Below, in pieces: positions 22,871-34,749 of a stretch of DNA of 64,000 nucleotides. The DNA lies in NCBI GenBank assembly GCA_947095585.1, contig OX352765.1, positions 61,761,123 to 61,825,122 of the forward strand, given 5' to 3'. The notes below the pieces were generated by a model. It had not been told where the DNA came from. It saw nothing but the letters and a program-made list of their open reading frames with translations, and did not search any database. The DNA is from Nephrocerus scutellatus (taxonomy: Eukaryota > Arthropoda > Insecta > Diptera > Pipunculidae). Positions within the stretch are counted from its first letter, which is position 1. Every line of letters begins with the position of its first letter. Made by a program: the position numbers and the translations under genes.

Positions 22871-23096
22871 CGATTCAACATAATAAATTAACAAAGAACA
22901 TCAATCAATATTTATCATCAAATTGCTGATCTGAAAATTAAATCAAGGTGAAATCATAGACATTTTTACTATTAAAAAATATATACACAATTTAAATAAT
23001 TTTAACAAATAAAATCTACAATTTTTATTATATATATAAAATATAAGGTTACTTTATTTTTTTTATTATTACAAACAAATATTTAATAAAATCAAA

Positions 23097-24254
23097 ATGG
23101 AAAATCAAGTAAATAATTTAATGCAAGATAATTTAATGCAAGAAAATAATATTATCTTAGAAAATAAAATAATCCTAAATCCTATTAAATACCTAAACGC
23201 CCTTCCTTACTTTGACGGAAATTCGGACAACTTATTAACATTCACTAATTTAGTAGACAGAATAAATCCCCTATTAATAACTTACGATGACCTTTCTCAA
23301 TATTTATTTTCGGACATAATAAGAAGCAAACTTATCAGAAAAGCTAGAGAAGTAATAGAAATTAATACCCAAGCCATTGCTTGGAATGATATAAAAATCG
23401 TTTTACAAAATAACTTTGCCGAAAGACGTAGTGTAGAACAACTTTTCGACGAATTGAGAGGTGTTACTTTCAAAAACAATGTTTTAGGTTTTTTCAACGA
23501 AATAAAAGATAAACTACGAAAATTAAATAACAAAACTTTATGAGTAACTGGCCCTGGTAAAATAGCGAACGAATGTTCACTAAATAACATACGTACTGCA
23601 CTTGATATATTTAAAAATAAAATACCTGAACCAATGAAAACAATTCTAATTTGTAGAAATCCTGAGAATTTAGAATCAGCAATTGATATACTTAGTCAAA
23701 CAGGCTACGCAGATCAATCAAATCCAGAACCATTCTATAATCACAATAATAATAGGAAAATACGTTATAATAATAATTACAATAAAAATAATAATTTTTC
23801 TCCAAATAAACAAGAATATGGAAATAAATACCAACAAAACCCAAACAGAAATGAACATCTTAACAATTATAGATACAGACAGACAGAACCAAATCAGAAT
23901 AAAAAAGAACAATTTAATAAAAATGACCAAAGACAAAATAGAGAAAAACAATACAATAATTATAGATCCGACCAATATCAGAATAGGAACAGGCAGTTCA
24001 ACAATTATAGAAATGATAGCTATAATAATTATAGATCCGATCAATATCAGAATAAGAACAGACAGTTCAATAATTATAGAAATAATAGTTATAATAATTA
24101 TAGACAACCAAATTATCATCTATTCACAAGTGACATTCCAAATAATTTGCCTGATATCCAACAAAATCAAACTGTCGAACCTATGGACATAAATAAATGC
24201 GAAACAAGCGAAAATTTTCACTTACAAGCCTCAGAGGAGATTTACCATATGTAA
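23097..24254 (+). pseudogene. gag: Errantivirus Gag, copy 2 (one nonsense codon)
   Basis: It is nearly identical to copy 1 from the same ATG, but a single T-to-G change makes TGA at 23541-23543, cutting the product to 148 residues. The frame then stays open to the same stop in the pol overlap. The Asn/Gln/Arg/Tyr-rich C-terminal repeats are conserved. Confidence 0.85.
24212..24218 (+). promoter_or_regulatory. Gag-Pol -1 frameshift slippery site, copy 2
   Basis: The same AAATTTT heptamer, in the same frame setting as copy 1. Confidence 0.6.
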
Positions 24255-27091
24255 AAATCAAATCTAATAAAAATCCATTAAAATTTATTATCGATACTGG
24301 AGCAACAAACTCTATTATAAATCCAGGTCTTTGTAATCCTAAATGGAAAGTACCAATTAATAAAATTCAAATTAAAACACTACAACATAATATAAACGTA
24401 ACTGAAAGAGTATCAGTTCCCCTTTTTAAAGAATTTGGTGATCTAAAGCAAAAAATTGACATTTTAGTCTGCGCGTTCCATGACAAATACGACGGTATTA
24501 TTGGAAACGACATACTAAAACGATTTAACGCTTAAATAGATTATAAACATAATCTATTAGAAATCAATGGACAAACTATACAAATGTTGTTTGAAAGATC
24601 AAACAAACATACTGTACAGTTATTGGTGAATCAACAAGAAGGATTAGTTTACCTCAAGAAGCAGAAGTTCTTGAAAAACGAAATAATTTTTGATGAAGGA
24701 ATTTACAATGTTGAAAATCATAAGATTGAAGTTCAAACGAATGTAAAATGCCAAGGTCCATTTGAAATAAATCCAATTGAAATTGAAGAAGTTAATATAA
24801 AAAATTTCTCTATAATAGAAGAATATAATAATAAATTATTAACGGAACAAATACGAACTCAACATCTCAACGCAGAAGAGAAACAAAAATTATTGAAAAT
24901 AATAAACCAATATTCAAACATTTTTTATCAAGAAAATTCAAATCTCTCTTTTACAAATGCAATTAAACATGAAATACGTACCACTGATAATGTACCAATA
25001 AACGCGAATTCATACAGATATCCTTACATACATAAAGATGAAGTCAAAACCCAGATTCAAGAACTCCTCAAAAATAATATTATAAGACCGAGCCATTCGC
25101 CTTATTCAGCCCCTGTGTGGATTGTACCGAAAAAGGTCGACGCCAGTGGAAAACAAAAGTGGAGGCTTGTCATAGACTATCGTAAACTAAATGAAGTTAC
25201 AATAGACGACAAGTACCCTCTACCAAATATTGATGATATATTAGATAAACTGGGCAGATGCCAGTATTTCACAACCCTTGATTTAGCTAAGGGATTTCAT
25301 CAAATAGAAATTGAGGAAAAATATATTCATAAAACAGCCTTTAGCGTAGAAGGAGGACATTATGAATTCTTAAGAATGCCATTTGGACTGAAGACAGCCC
25401 CAGCGACATTTCAAAGACTTATGAACAATATCTTAAAGGATTATATCAATAAGATTTGTTTAGTCTATCTGGACAACATTATCATCTTCTCTACTTCAAT
25501 ACAAGAGCATATACATTCAATCAATTTAATATTTAATTGCTTAAGGAAAGCAAATCTAAAAATTCAATTAGATAAATCAGAATTTCTAAAGAAAGAAACA
25601 GAATTTCTTGGACACATTGTGACACAAAACGGAATAAAACCAAATCCAAAAAAAATAGAATGCGTAAATAAATTTCCAATACCCAAAACTACGAAACAAA
25701 TTAAACAATTTTTAGGACTAACGGGTTATTACAGAAAATTCATTAAAGACTATTCATTAATAGCAAAGCCAATGACATTATTCTTAAAAAAGAATGCTAA
25801 ATTAGACATTTCAAATATAAAATATCAAGAAAGTTTTAACACACTTAAAAAATTATTAATAAATGATCCAATATTAAGTTATCCCGATTTCAATAAAAAT
25901 TGTACCCTTACAACAGATGCTAGTAATTATGCTTTAGGAGCAATACTTTCTCAAAATAATCATCCGATATGTTACGCTAGCAGAACATTAAATGAACATG
26001 AAATAAATTACAGCACCATTGAAAAAGAACTATTAGCAATCGTCTGGTCAACAAAATATTTTAGACCATATCTCTTTGGACGTAAATTTATAATCGAAAC
26101 CGATCATAAACCTTTAACTTGGCTTTTCTCAATCAAAGAACCAAATTCAAAACTAGTAAGATGGAGACTAAAACTATCCGAATTTGATTATGAAATCACA
26201 TATAAAAAAGGAACCAAAAATAAAAATGCAGATGCACTCTCCCGAATAGAAATAAATCTTACAGAAAGAAATGAAGAAAATAGATCAAACATATTTCCAC
26301 TTAGTAAATCCCCTTTAAATATATTTAAAACACAAATAGCAATCTTTAAAATTACTTCCGGTTCATTAAGAATTAAACAAATAAAAATTTTTAATAAAAA
26401 TAGAAAAGTTATTTATATCAAATCACTGGATGAAGAAACAGCATTAATACTCTTAAAATCGCATTTTAACCCAAAATACTTAAACTGTCTTTATGCAGAT
26501 AACGAAGAATTTATAAAAACATTAGAAGATGTTTATCAAAAATATTTTGCAGACCAAGGACAATTAAAAATTATTAAAACTAACAAATTCCTAAAAGATA
26601 TAACAGATGTAGAAAGACTACATAACACAATCAATGAACACATTAGATTATTAAGGCATGATCCAAACACAAATAATAATACTGTTGAAGAAAAGATATT
26701 AAAAATTATAAATTATTATAACAATACCATACATTCAACTACTGATAAAAAACCAATCGATTTTAAAAATGGAAAAATACATAACAACGAATATGATTCT
26801 ATTAAAGATAAAATAATCAAGAAAAAACAAACTTCCATAAATAAATTAAATAAAAAAAGAGAAGATTTAGAAATACAACCAGGAACTACTTTCATTAAAG
26901 AAACACGCGGTGGAAAAAATCACACGAAATTCAGAAAACTTGATGCAGAAAAAATAGACGAAAATCATATAATCGATAAACGAAATAATTTAAAATATTA
27001 TAAATCACACATCAAACGGAAAAAGAAATATCAAAACTACAATTCACCAACAATTAAAACAAAAGGAAAAACACATAAAAGTAACTCATAA
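24212..27091 (+). pseudogene. pol: Errantivirus Pol, copy 2 (PR stop, YLDN, integrase-deleted)
   Basis: The domain order is as in copy 1. Private lesions are a TAA at 24533-24535 just after the protease core, and an AAC codon at 25475-25477 that changes the RT active site from YLDD to YLDN. RNase H motifs are intact. The same in-frame integrase deletion precedes DVERLHN at about 26605. The C-terminal basic tail stays open to 27091, unlike copy 1. RT should be catalytically dead because the second Asp of the motif binds metal in all known RTs. Confidence 0.85.
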
Positions 27092-27195
27092 ACTAGCAAA
27101 ATCTTAAAACAGAGGAGGAAAAATTAAAAAAATAACATAACATAATATAAACTACGAGTAACTCCAATAAAACAAGAATTTAAAATTAAATCAAG

Positions 27196-28768
27196 ATGAA
27201 TTTTCAAATCATCATTTTATCAACTATACTATGCTGTTATCCAAATACTAAAGCACAATTTCTTGAGATACACGATTTAAACAATAATAACGGATACATG
27301 ACAATTAAAAAGGAAGATATAAACATTATTCAAAATTTTAATAAAATTCTACATATAATAAACATAACAGAAATAGAAAATACTATAGATCATTTAAATG
27401 AAAATATTAATCTTATACAAACCAAAATAGGTATAACTAACCCAATGTTTAATACACTAATACATAACTTCAGACAATTAAAACGAAAAATATCTAATCT
27501 TAAACCACATCCAAAAGTAAAACGAGCATTAATAAACATATTAAGTACAGGACTTAAATATATAGCAGGCACAATGGATTCTCAAGACGAAATTGAAATA
27601 AAATCTCAACTAAAAGCTCTTAAATCAAAAAACAAAGAATTAATTTCAGAAAATATATAAACAAGTTTTATTCAATTTTAAGATATCTCAACAGATAGGA
27701 AATATAACTCATCATATTCAAAACCAACAAAAGAATATTACACGACTTTTAAATGACTTTAATAAACTAAATAAAAAGGACATTACTAAGATAGAAAAAG
27801 AAATAAATTACATAGAACATATTTATCAAATTAATTATGACATCAATATTTTCCGACATCACATAGACGACATAGAACAAATTATTCTAACAAGCAAACT
27901 TGGTATACTTACAAGAAATATTTTAACAGAAAAGGAACTAAAACTAGCTAAAAATATCCAAGGACTTAAAGACACAAAAATAGCCGTAATAATCGAATAT
28001 GAACTTATTATAATAATCCTCTTAATACCTGAATATTCTAACTCCTCATATTCCACTATTATCATTGAACCAATGCCAAACAAAAACAATAAAGCCATAT
28101 CATTAAACGAAAGTACCTTTATAATAGATCAAAATAATAATATATATGATAAAAATGTAAAAGATAAGTTAGAGAAAAACTTAAATAAAATAAGAAACAA
28201 CTGTACTACAAATATTATTAAATTTGAAAAAGCCTATTGCAAAATGAAAAATTTTACAGAGGAAAAAATTAAAGAAATAATCCCAGGAATTGTAGTAACG
28301 AAAAATATTTCTAAAACAAATATCAAACATAACTGTAATCAATTAAAAATAGATATATATGGAAGCAAAATAATTAAATTCGAAAACTGTAATATAGAAA
28401 TCGAAAATAAAACATATATAAATTCATATTTTAAAATAAAAGATGATATCATTCTTCCATACTTTATATCAGAAGTAATAGAAAATAAAAGTATCGAAAT
28501 AATCAAATTAGAAGATTTTCATATCGAAAAAATAGAAAACAATAGAAAACATATTGAAGAAATTACTATAAAAACTAAAGAACAAACCTATTTTCATACA
28601 TCTTATATATCCATAATTTTCATACTAATAATCATATTATCCATTTATAAACTTTTAAAATATAAGAAAATATCAATATGTAAAGCTACTACTTCGTCGG
28701 AGCCTCAGGCTAGCGGTGGGGGTGTTAACATAGAGAATATCCCACTACAGGCACCCGTTATAATATAG
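27196..28768 (+). pseudogene. env: Errantivirus Env, copy 2 (interrupted)
   Basis: The first block (27196-27660) carries the signal peptide, the KVKR furin-type site and the fusion-peptide-like segment. It stops at a TAA near 27658 in a stretch that differs from copy 1 by small indels. The remainder, including the transmembrane stretch (about 28610-28660), is open in another frame to 28768, with the stop inside LTR 3. The lesion differs from the one in copy 1. Confidence 0.8.
28715..28722 (+). promoter_or_regulatory. Polypurine tract, copy 2
   Basis: A single G-rich tract (GGTGGGGG) directly precedes TGTTAACA of LTR 3. This is the expected plus-strand priming site. Confidence 0.7.
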
Positions 28769-29453
28769 AAATACTGAATAACAATATAAGATATTCACAG
28801 TATGTAATCACATAATCACATAGAATAAGAATAATGTAAATGCGATCCAACTTCATATCTTGTTTACCAATTTCACAACATGATGAAATCATCTTGTTTA
28901 CTACTTTAACATTCAAGGCCAATCTTATCTCACAATACGAATTTTGTCAACATGTTTACCATCTTCAATTCAAGGCCAATCAATGATCAAAACGCCAGAT
29001 GGTCAATTACGACGAATTTAGATATCTATTCAAAACATGTTAGAACATGAAAACAACCTTATCTCAAATCAGATCTAAGACAATAACATGTTTACGTCCT
29101 CAAAGACGAAAACAAGTTCAAAGTCCAAAACTATTTCACAACACAAGTTGGATCACATAACAAAATAAGTATATAGAAATAAGTATAAAAGCTGAAGCAT
29201 TCAGTATTCATTATTCATTAAGTATCCGGGATTCATTAAGTTTCCATCCAACATTCATTAAGTATCTGGTATTCATTAAGTTAACGGATTGTATTATTAA
29301 CACTTCCATTCTACAAATTTATACACAGTGATACAGGATATAGAATCATTCAATAAAGATATTGTCTTAAATAATTTTCTTGTGACTTGTAATATTATTT
29401 TAATAAAGAAAGATCTTTTTTAAAATTTACTAAGTTACATTGAAAACATAATT
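28723..29453 (+). repeat. Errantivirus LTR 3 (731 bp)
   Basis: It is the same length as LTR 1 and ends ACATAATT before the right TCTAGA. Diagnostic bases are C at 29126, T at 29193 (GCTGAAGC) and TTCTTGTG near 29380. Confidence 0.9.
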
Positions 29454-29459
29454 TCTAGA
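29454..29459. repeat. Errantivirus target-site duplication, right
   Basis: TCTAGA, the partner of 13284-13289. The TIR element resumes immediately afterwards. Confidence 0.7.
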
Positions 29460-29487
29460 CTCATTTGCGACCGAAATCGGCCCCCAC

Positions 29488-29544
29488 GTTTTCACAATTC
29501 CAAAGAAGGAATTCGACAGTGCAATTGGTGTTGTTCCTCGGCAA
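29488..29544 (+). mobile_element. Short palindromic element, right half (split copy)
   Basis: The sequence runs from GTTTTCACAATTCC to CTCGGCAA. The complementary left half (CCAGCCAAACAGCAG) lies at about 12126-12139, so the TIR element inserted into a palindromic element here. Confidence 0.6.
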
Positions 29545-30541
29545 ATAAAATACGGCTATAGTATGTCGCAATCAATTGCTATATTGCTTTCAACAAAATG
29601 AGTTAGGTATTTTTTGTGGTTAACGGCTGATTAAAACAACAGCAAAAACTAACCAAATTTTGGTAAATTTTTTGTTTCATGTGTTTGCCAACTTATCCAT
29701 ATATAATTTTTAAAAGTCGACTCTGGTGGTGAGAATTATAAATAAAAATTTGGTTAAATATGTCTTAACCAAAAATTTTTTTTGGTTAACGCTAACAATT
29801 TTCTGGTCTATCCAATGTGTTTGTTGTTATAATTTTTATTTTTTTGTTGAAAGCAATATAGCAAATATAAGCTGCATTTTATTGCTTAGCGTGTTCGGAA
29901 GTCAAAACCACCCAAAACCACCCAAAACCAACCAAACAGCAGGTTTTCAAATTCCAAAGAAGGAATTCGACAGCGCAATTGTTGTTCCTCGGCAAATAAA
30001 ATACGGCTATTATTTATGTAATTCCCAATCGGCGCTGAGTCTACATATTTAAGTAGTGAACACAGGCCCACTAACAATCGATGATGAATTTGGATTTTCA
30101 AGTGATGAGCTCAGTGCATTGGTTCACTTTGGTTTTCTGCTTATTTACGTTTTTCGGTGCAGTCGTAATTTTTATAGGTCACTCTAAAAGTCACTATAAA
30201 TTACGAAATATATTACAAAGAAAGAAAATGCAGACTCAGGCCGTGGAGTGTTAGGAATATTATTAAATTACGAAAGTGTAAAATTAAAGTGTACTTGGAA
30301 ATATATAAGTTTTAATTTTTAAATTCTCTATATTAACTTCGCGTGCCCGTGGCTAGCTGGCTGGCTGTATGGGGTAAGCATAATATGGTATCGGCCAGCA
30401 TATGGTATGGGGTAACCATTTTTAGATAACGTTGCATATAAACGCAATATAAACTGATCGCGATTCCGCTAGAATTGAGCCACGCCCTTAAGAATGGCTG
30501 TGTAGACCTAATTATCACCTTTCATTTGATACCAATATTTT
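29545..30541. repeat. Fourth partial copy of the segmental unit (LINE-free)
   Basis: It matches 11100-12095, including the roughly 220-bp stretch missing from units 1 and 2. It continues past the point where the left copy ends (30541), so this side preserves more of the ancestral sequence. Confidence 0.7.
29882..29995 (+). mobile_element. Short palindromic element, copy 8
   Basis: It has a TTGCTTAGCG start and a CTCGGCAA end, with a small central duplication of AACCACCC. Confidence 0.65.
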
Positions 30542-31369
30542 GCCCCACCCACTTTTAAGCACGCCCCTTTTTACACTTTTATGGAATAGTCTGTTTTTTG
30601 CTTTTACTCCGTCGAGGGGGGTTCTATTGGCACCATTTTTTTTTAAATGGAAGGTATTTTTATTACCTTTCGTATGATACCAAATAACCCCCACACCTCC
30701 TTATAAATACTTAGCAAAATGCATTTTTCTAAAAAAAAACTCAAAACTTTGGATGCCCTTCCTACCCAAAGGGGGCGTTGCCGCCAAACAAGATAGCGAT
30801 TTTCGCAATCTGCTCAATTAGGGCTGTCAAGAAGGCCAAATCGAATACCGGACGTACCGTTGTTTAGCCAGAAATTTTAGAATTTCAAAGTTTGAAAATC
30901 ACAAATGTGCGTGCGTGAGTGAGCGATAACATGGGGAAATAGTATATTGATAGTAGGTATATTGATATAGGCACCTTGGATCTTAAAGTTTAGTTTCTTG
31001 ATTTAAAGGATCTTAAAATTATTGGCTTTTCTTCGATTCTTTGCCTTAAAAGAACCCCTTCAATGCGGCTATTAGGGGTGACGTTTATAATGAAATGTAG
31101 TATAGCGTACAATGGCATTTTGACCACTTTCAACAGGCGTGTTTTTAGGGGGCAGGTGTAAATGTTGGTATTAAATTAAAGGTCTCTCCCGAAAAATCGG
31201 CATCTGGTTTGGGGCAACGCCCCCTTTCTGAGAGGAGGGCTTCTAAATAAACGGGGCGTGAGCCCCAAACTAGATGGCGATTTTCGAGAACTGCTCCCTG
31301 GGAGCTTTCGGGAGAGATGTGTCCCAAAGCCCTTGTATGCTATACTGTCATTTTCATATAAAAACATGT
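30542..31369. other. Non-coding repetitive DNA
   Basis: No gene is seen. Two diverged copies of a motif resembling GATGGCGATTTTCGAGAACT lie near 30795 and 31274, which suggests a decayed repeat. Confidence 0.4.
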
Positions 31370-31690
31370 TTTTGCTGGCTGGTCAGATTTTCTGATCAAT
31401 TTTTAACCTACTTCCCAAAGGCCGATTTTATTGAAATTTTGCACACATGTATATTTCCGGTGACAATACTTTCTATTAAATTCTTTTTCTCGGGTTCGGG
31501 GGGCTCCCATACAAATATTTTACAAAATTTACCCGATTTTCTTTAAATTTTGTACACATGTGTGTCTTCGATGGAAAACCCTTTTTTTAAATTTGGAGTG
31601 ATCGGCCCACTGGGGACCCCCATATACATTTTTTTAATATCGCTATACCGCATCAGATCACGGCAAAGTCTGAGCTCTGTGCTTTGTGTG
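31370..31690 (+). repeat. Foldback repeat, left arm
   Basis: GCTGGTCAGATTTTCTGATC, followed by CTTCCCAAA, TATATTTCCGGTGA and ATACTTTCTATTA, is the reverse complement of 34560-34735 with moderate divergence. The GCATCAGATCACGGC motif at its inner end also recurs inverted near 34550-34567. Confidence 0.6.
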
Positions 31691-32048
31691 CTGCGCTGTT
31701 CGCTGCCGCTGCGGTTCTTTTGGTGGATGATTTTGCCACAAAATGAGCACGTAGTGTGTGTGTGTGTATCCCCGATTAGAGAATTTACAAGAAAAATTTT
31801 AATTTTTATGGGTTTTTTTTTTATATTTCAGCATTTATAGTGGAATTCAGTATACTTTTGGGTGTTAGAGAATTTAGATGAAAAATGTTAATTTTTAAGG
31901 GTTGTTTTTTTTGTATATTGTATTAACTCTATAACATGTCTTTGATAGATTTCTTTTAAATCTTTAATTTTTTCAAACATCGTATTTACTGTCAGATTTT
32001 CTTTAACTATTTCCTGGTAATAAAGTTGGAATATAAGCCATATTTTAT

Positions 32049-32153
32049 TTGCCGAGGAACAACAACAATTGCACTGTCGAATTCCTTCTTTGGAATTGTG
32101 AAAACCTGCTGTTTGGCTGGTTTTGACATTCGAACTCCGAACTCGCTCGGCAA
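32049..32153 (-). mobile_element. Short palindromic element, copy 9 (inverted)
   Basis: The only full copy in reverse orientation here. The flanks give perfect 15-bp inverted ends, ATTTTATTTGCCGAG and its complement. Confidence 0.7.
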
Positions 32154-32169
32154 ATAAAATGCAGCTATA

Positions 32170-33230
32170 TACTTTGATTCTTTATTTTGTATAACTGCGT
32201 CATTAATATTTAGGTTACAACTTTGAATGTTTATAATATAATTTCCATGAAGAGTTATATTTCACAAGGATTTGAATTATTGCCTTTTCAAAGCTTTTTT
32301 TCTAAGATAAGAGTCAAAATTTCAGTCCATTGTAGACGCTTCAGTATTGTCTTCTGTAATTGCTGACATTCATTCTGGTAGCGTTAAAATCTTCTCTGTC
32401 TTTTATTACTTGCTCTGGAATATTTTTCATATTTTCTTCCAACTGTGTATTGATCTGAATTTTTTTGCTTATCTCATGTACTGCCGTTTTGTTGGTCATG
32501 TCTTAAACTCTCAGGTGTTCCTCAATTTCCTCTCGATCTTAATTATCCATTGTGCCGAATAACCATTTATAAGTAGCGCCTATTACATTTATAAGTTTTC
32601 GTTTAGAACGTTTCTTCAGGGCATAATACTATGTATTTTTGAATATTTCCAATTTCTTGATTTCATTTAGGATCTCCATGATGTGGTCTAAATTTATGAT
32701 GTGCAGGATCGTTTGTGTTTGGTTGACGAGTTTTTCTTCACCTACGTTTATCATCGTAAACTCCATGTTGCTGCATGCGTTATTAACAACATTGCTTTTG
32801 CTAGGCTCGTTGTCATCAGTACTAGTAGTGGTAGTAGTAGTAGTAGGAGAAATTGGGTGTTCAAATTTTCTTGAACGTTTACTATTTGATGTATGTACAT
32901 TTTCTAATTTCTTAATTCTAAAGTTATGTTCATTTTTATGTCTTAAATGCTTATAATTTTTGTCTTCTCTTGTTTTGTTATTAAATTCTCTATATTAACT
33001 TCGCGTGCACGTAGGTGGCTGGGTGGCTGGCTGAATTATTGTCTTTTCAACGTTTTGACAACAACGATTCTTTCATTTGATTTAATGATTTCAAAGTTCT
33101 TACAATTTTTCATCAAACACGTTTGTTTTATAATACAATCGTTCCTTTCCTCAAATTCATTAACATTATTTTTCTGTCTGTCAAACGTATATTCTTTTCC
33201 ATTGTAAATTATTATTTTATATGGTTCCAT
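32170..33230 (-). pseudogene. env: Env remnant of a second errantivirus (antisense)
   Basis: On the minus strand, a block at about 32530-32610 reads KKRSKR followed by a hydrophobic KLINVIGATYKW segment and FGTMDN. This is the furin site plus fusion-peptide layout of gypsy-type Env. A Thr-rich stretch (about 32820-32850) and an N-terminal block at 33036-33230 lie upstream. Stops and frameshifts are frequent, and a dispersed foldback tip sits at 32985-33033. The sequence differs clearly from the Env of the tandem provirus, so it comes from another lineage. Confidence 0.65.
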
Positions 33231-33239
33231 GTCAATTAC

Positions 33240-34340
33240 TTGTTTTTAAAATTTGGAATAGGTTGTATTATTTTAGTAGGGGTGGTTATAATCTGCTCGG
33301 GTATTTTTAAAGCTATGATAATAGAATTATCTTAATGATGCATTATACCTGATTATATGTTTTTCAATTTGTTCATTTCAGTCATTAGTAGTGGGATGAG
33401 TGATACCTACTTTAATTGAGGCTACTGTGTTAAGAATATTGTCGATTAATTTTTCTAAGATCTCATGCGTAGTCAAAATTTCAGTCCATTGTAGACGGTT
33501 CAGTATTGTCTTCTATAATTGCTGGTAGCGTTTTATATCTTGTCTGTCTTTTATTACTAGCTCTGGAATAGTTTTGCACCCATACAAATATTATGAAAAA
33601 AGTTCCCGATTTTCTTCAAATTTATATTTTTGAAGCGATCGGGCTCCATGGTCGGGAGGCTCCCATACAATTTTTTTAAATTATCAATTTTAACGCACTT
33701 CCTAAAGCCTGATTTTCCTGAATACAATTTTTTTTAATTATCAATTTTAACGCACTTCCTAAAGCCTGATTTTCCTGAATTTTTGTACATATGTGTATTT
33801 CCGGTGACAATACTTTCTTTTAAAATTTGGAAGTGATCGGGCCCCGGGTTCGCGGGGCTCCCATACAAATTTTAAATAAAAATTACCCGATTTACACACA
33901 TGTGTATACCCAATAAACAATACTTTTGGTAGTGATCGGGTGCCGGGTTCGGCCGCAAGGCCCTTATAAATTTTTTTAAATATCATAAGTGACATCAGAT
34001 ACCGTCGTACTTTAATGACTTTGTGCGGTGTGTGCTGCGCAGTCGGCTGAAGAAAATCAAATTTTTAAAAAATTTATACGGGCACCCCTCGGGCCTCAGG
34101 GCCCATTCGCTCAAAAAATGGCCAAAAAGTTTTGGAAATCGGAGATACACATGAGTATAAAACTTTACCAAAATGGGGTTAATTTTTATTTTAAAACGTG
34201 TATAAAATTTGAAGAAAGTCGGTCTAATTTTTTTTTTTAAAAATTTGTATGGTGCCAACGACCCCGGAGATACAAATGTGTATAAAATGTGAAGAAAATT
34301 TTTTTAAAATTTTTTATGGTCTCTTACGAATCTTTCTTTA
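33240..34340. repeat. Diverged repeats of the foldback family, no gene
   Basis: Several imperfect direct copies of a module (GGGCTCCCATACAAATTTT, TGTGTATTTCCGGTGACAAT) occur at about 33580-33990, and a roughly 62-bp direct duplication lies at 33662-33780. No protein homology is recognised in the short open frames. Confidence 0.55.
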
Positions 34341-34559
34341 GACAAGGTTTTGTACTCGTAGTCGTAATATTAACAAAATAAGAATGCACTCACACATCTG
34401 AGTGTACAACACATTTCATTTGCTGTACCATTCAGTTTTGTATAAAAATACTTCCTCTTGATATCTCTATACTCTCTGCTGAAACGCAACAACAAAACAA
34501 CCCCAATCGTAAAGCAAGCAACTCTGCCTACATCGCATCACTCATCAGTATGATGTGAT
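34341..34559. other. Non-coding stretch with a possible promoter
   Basis: No gene is seen. GTATAAAAATAC near 34440 could be a TATA box of a lost LTR, but no other support is visible. Confidence 0.3.
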
Positions 34560-34746
34560 CTGATGCCGTAAATAGAAAATTTTTATGTGAGCCCTCCGAT
34601 CCCGCAGCCCGATCTTTCTGAAATTCTAATAGAAAGTATTTTCACCGGAAATATACACGTGTGCCAAATTTCAATTTGGGAAGTGGGTTAAAATTGATCA
34701 GAAAATCTGACCAGCCAGCCAGCCACGGGCACGCGAAGTTAATATA
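34560..34746 (-). repeat. Foldback repeat, right arm
   Basis: It is the reverse complement of the left arm at 31370-31690 and ends with the dispersed tip (CCACGGGCACGCGAAGTTAA). The pair encloses about 3 kb that includes the antisense env remnant. Confidence 0.6.
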
Positions 34747-34749
34747 GAT

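Larger units (their letters stand above)
13290..29453 (+). mobile_element. Tandem errantivirus: LTR-internal-LTR-internal-LTR
   Basis: Three LTRs of about 730 bp share the same orientation and flank two complete internal regions (14021 to about 21039, and 21768-28722). Each internal region has a PBS, leader repeats, gag, pol, env and a polypurine tract. Only the outermost ends have a target-site duplication (TCTAGA), so this is one insertion that later gained a second unit. The PBS type, gag-pol layout and furin-site Env place it among insect errantiviruses of the 17.6/297 group. Both pol genes share an in-frame integrase deletion, and each copy has private inactivating changes, so neither is autonomous. 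Confidence 0.9.
12142..29482. mobile_element. TIR DNA element (~1.17 kb) split by the errantivirus composite
   Basis: A 37-bp left terminus (12142-12178, starting GGCCGATTTCGGTCGCAAAT) has its reverse complement in two pieces. The inner 14 bp lie at 13276-13289 and the outer 23 bp at 29460-29482, with the provirus between them. Without the provirus and its target duplication the element would be about 1171 bp. The outer flanks (AAACAGCAG on the left, GTTTTCACAATTCC on the right) are adjacent in intact short palindromic elements, so it inserted into one of those. No transposase is visible, and its own target duplication is unclear because a few extra bases lie at the right edge. Confidence 0.65.

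Noticed and set aside
31145..31840. Several 60-96-residue open frames
   Set aside because: They lie in decayed repeats, overlap on both strands and show no domain or codon pattern.
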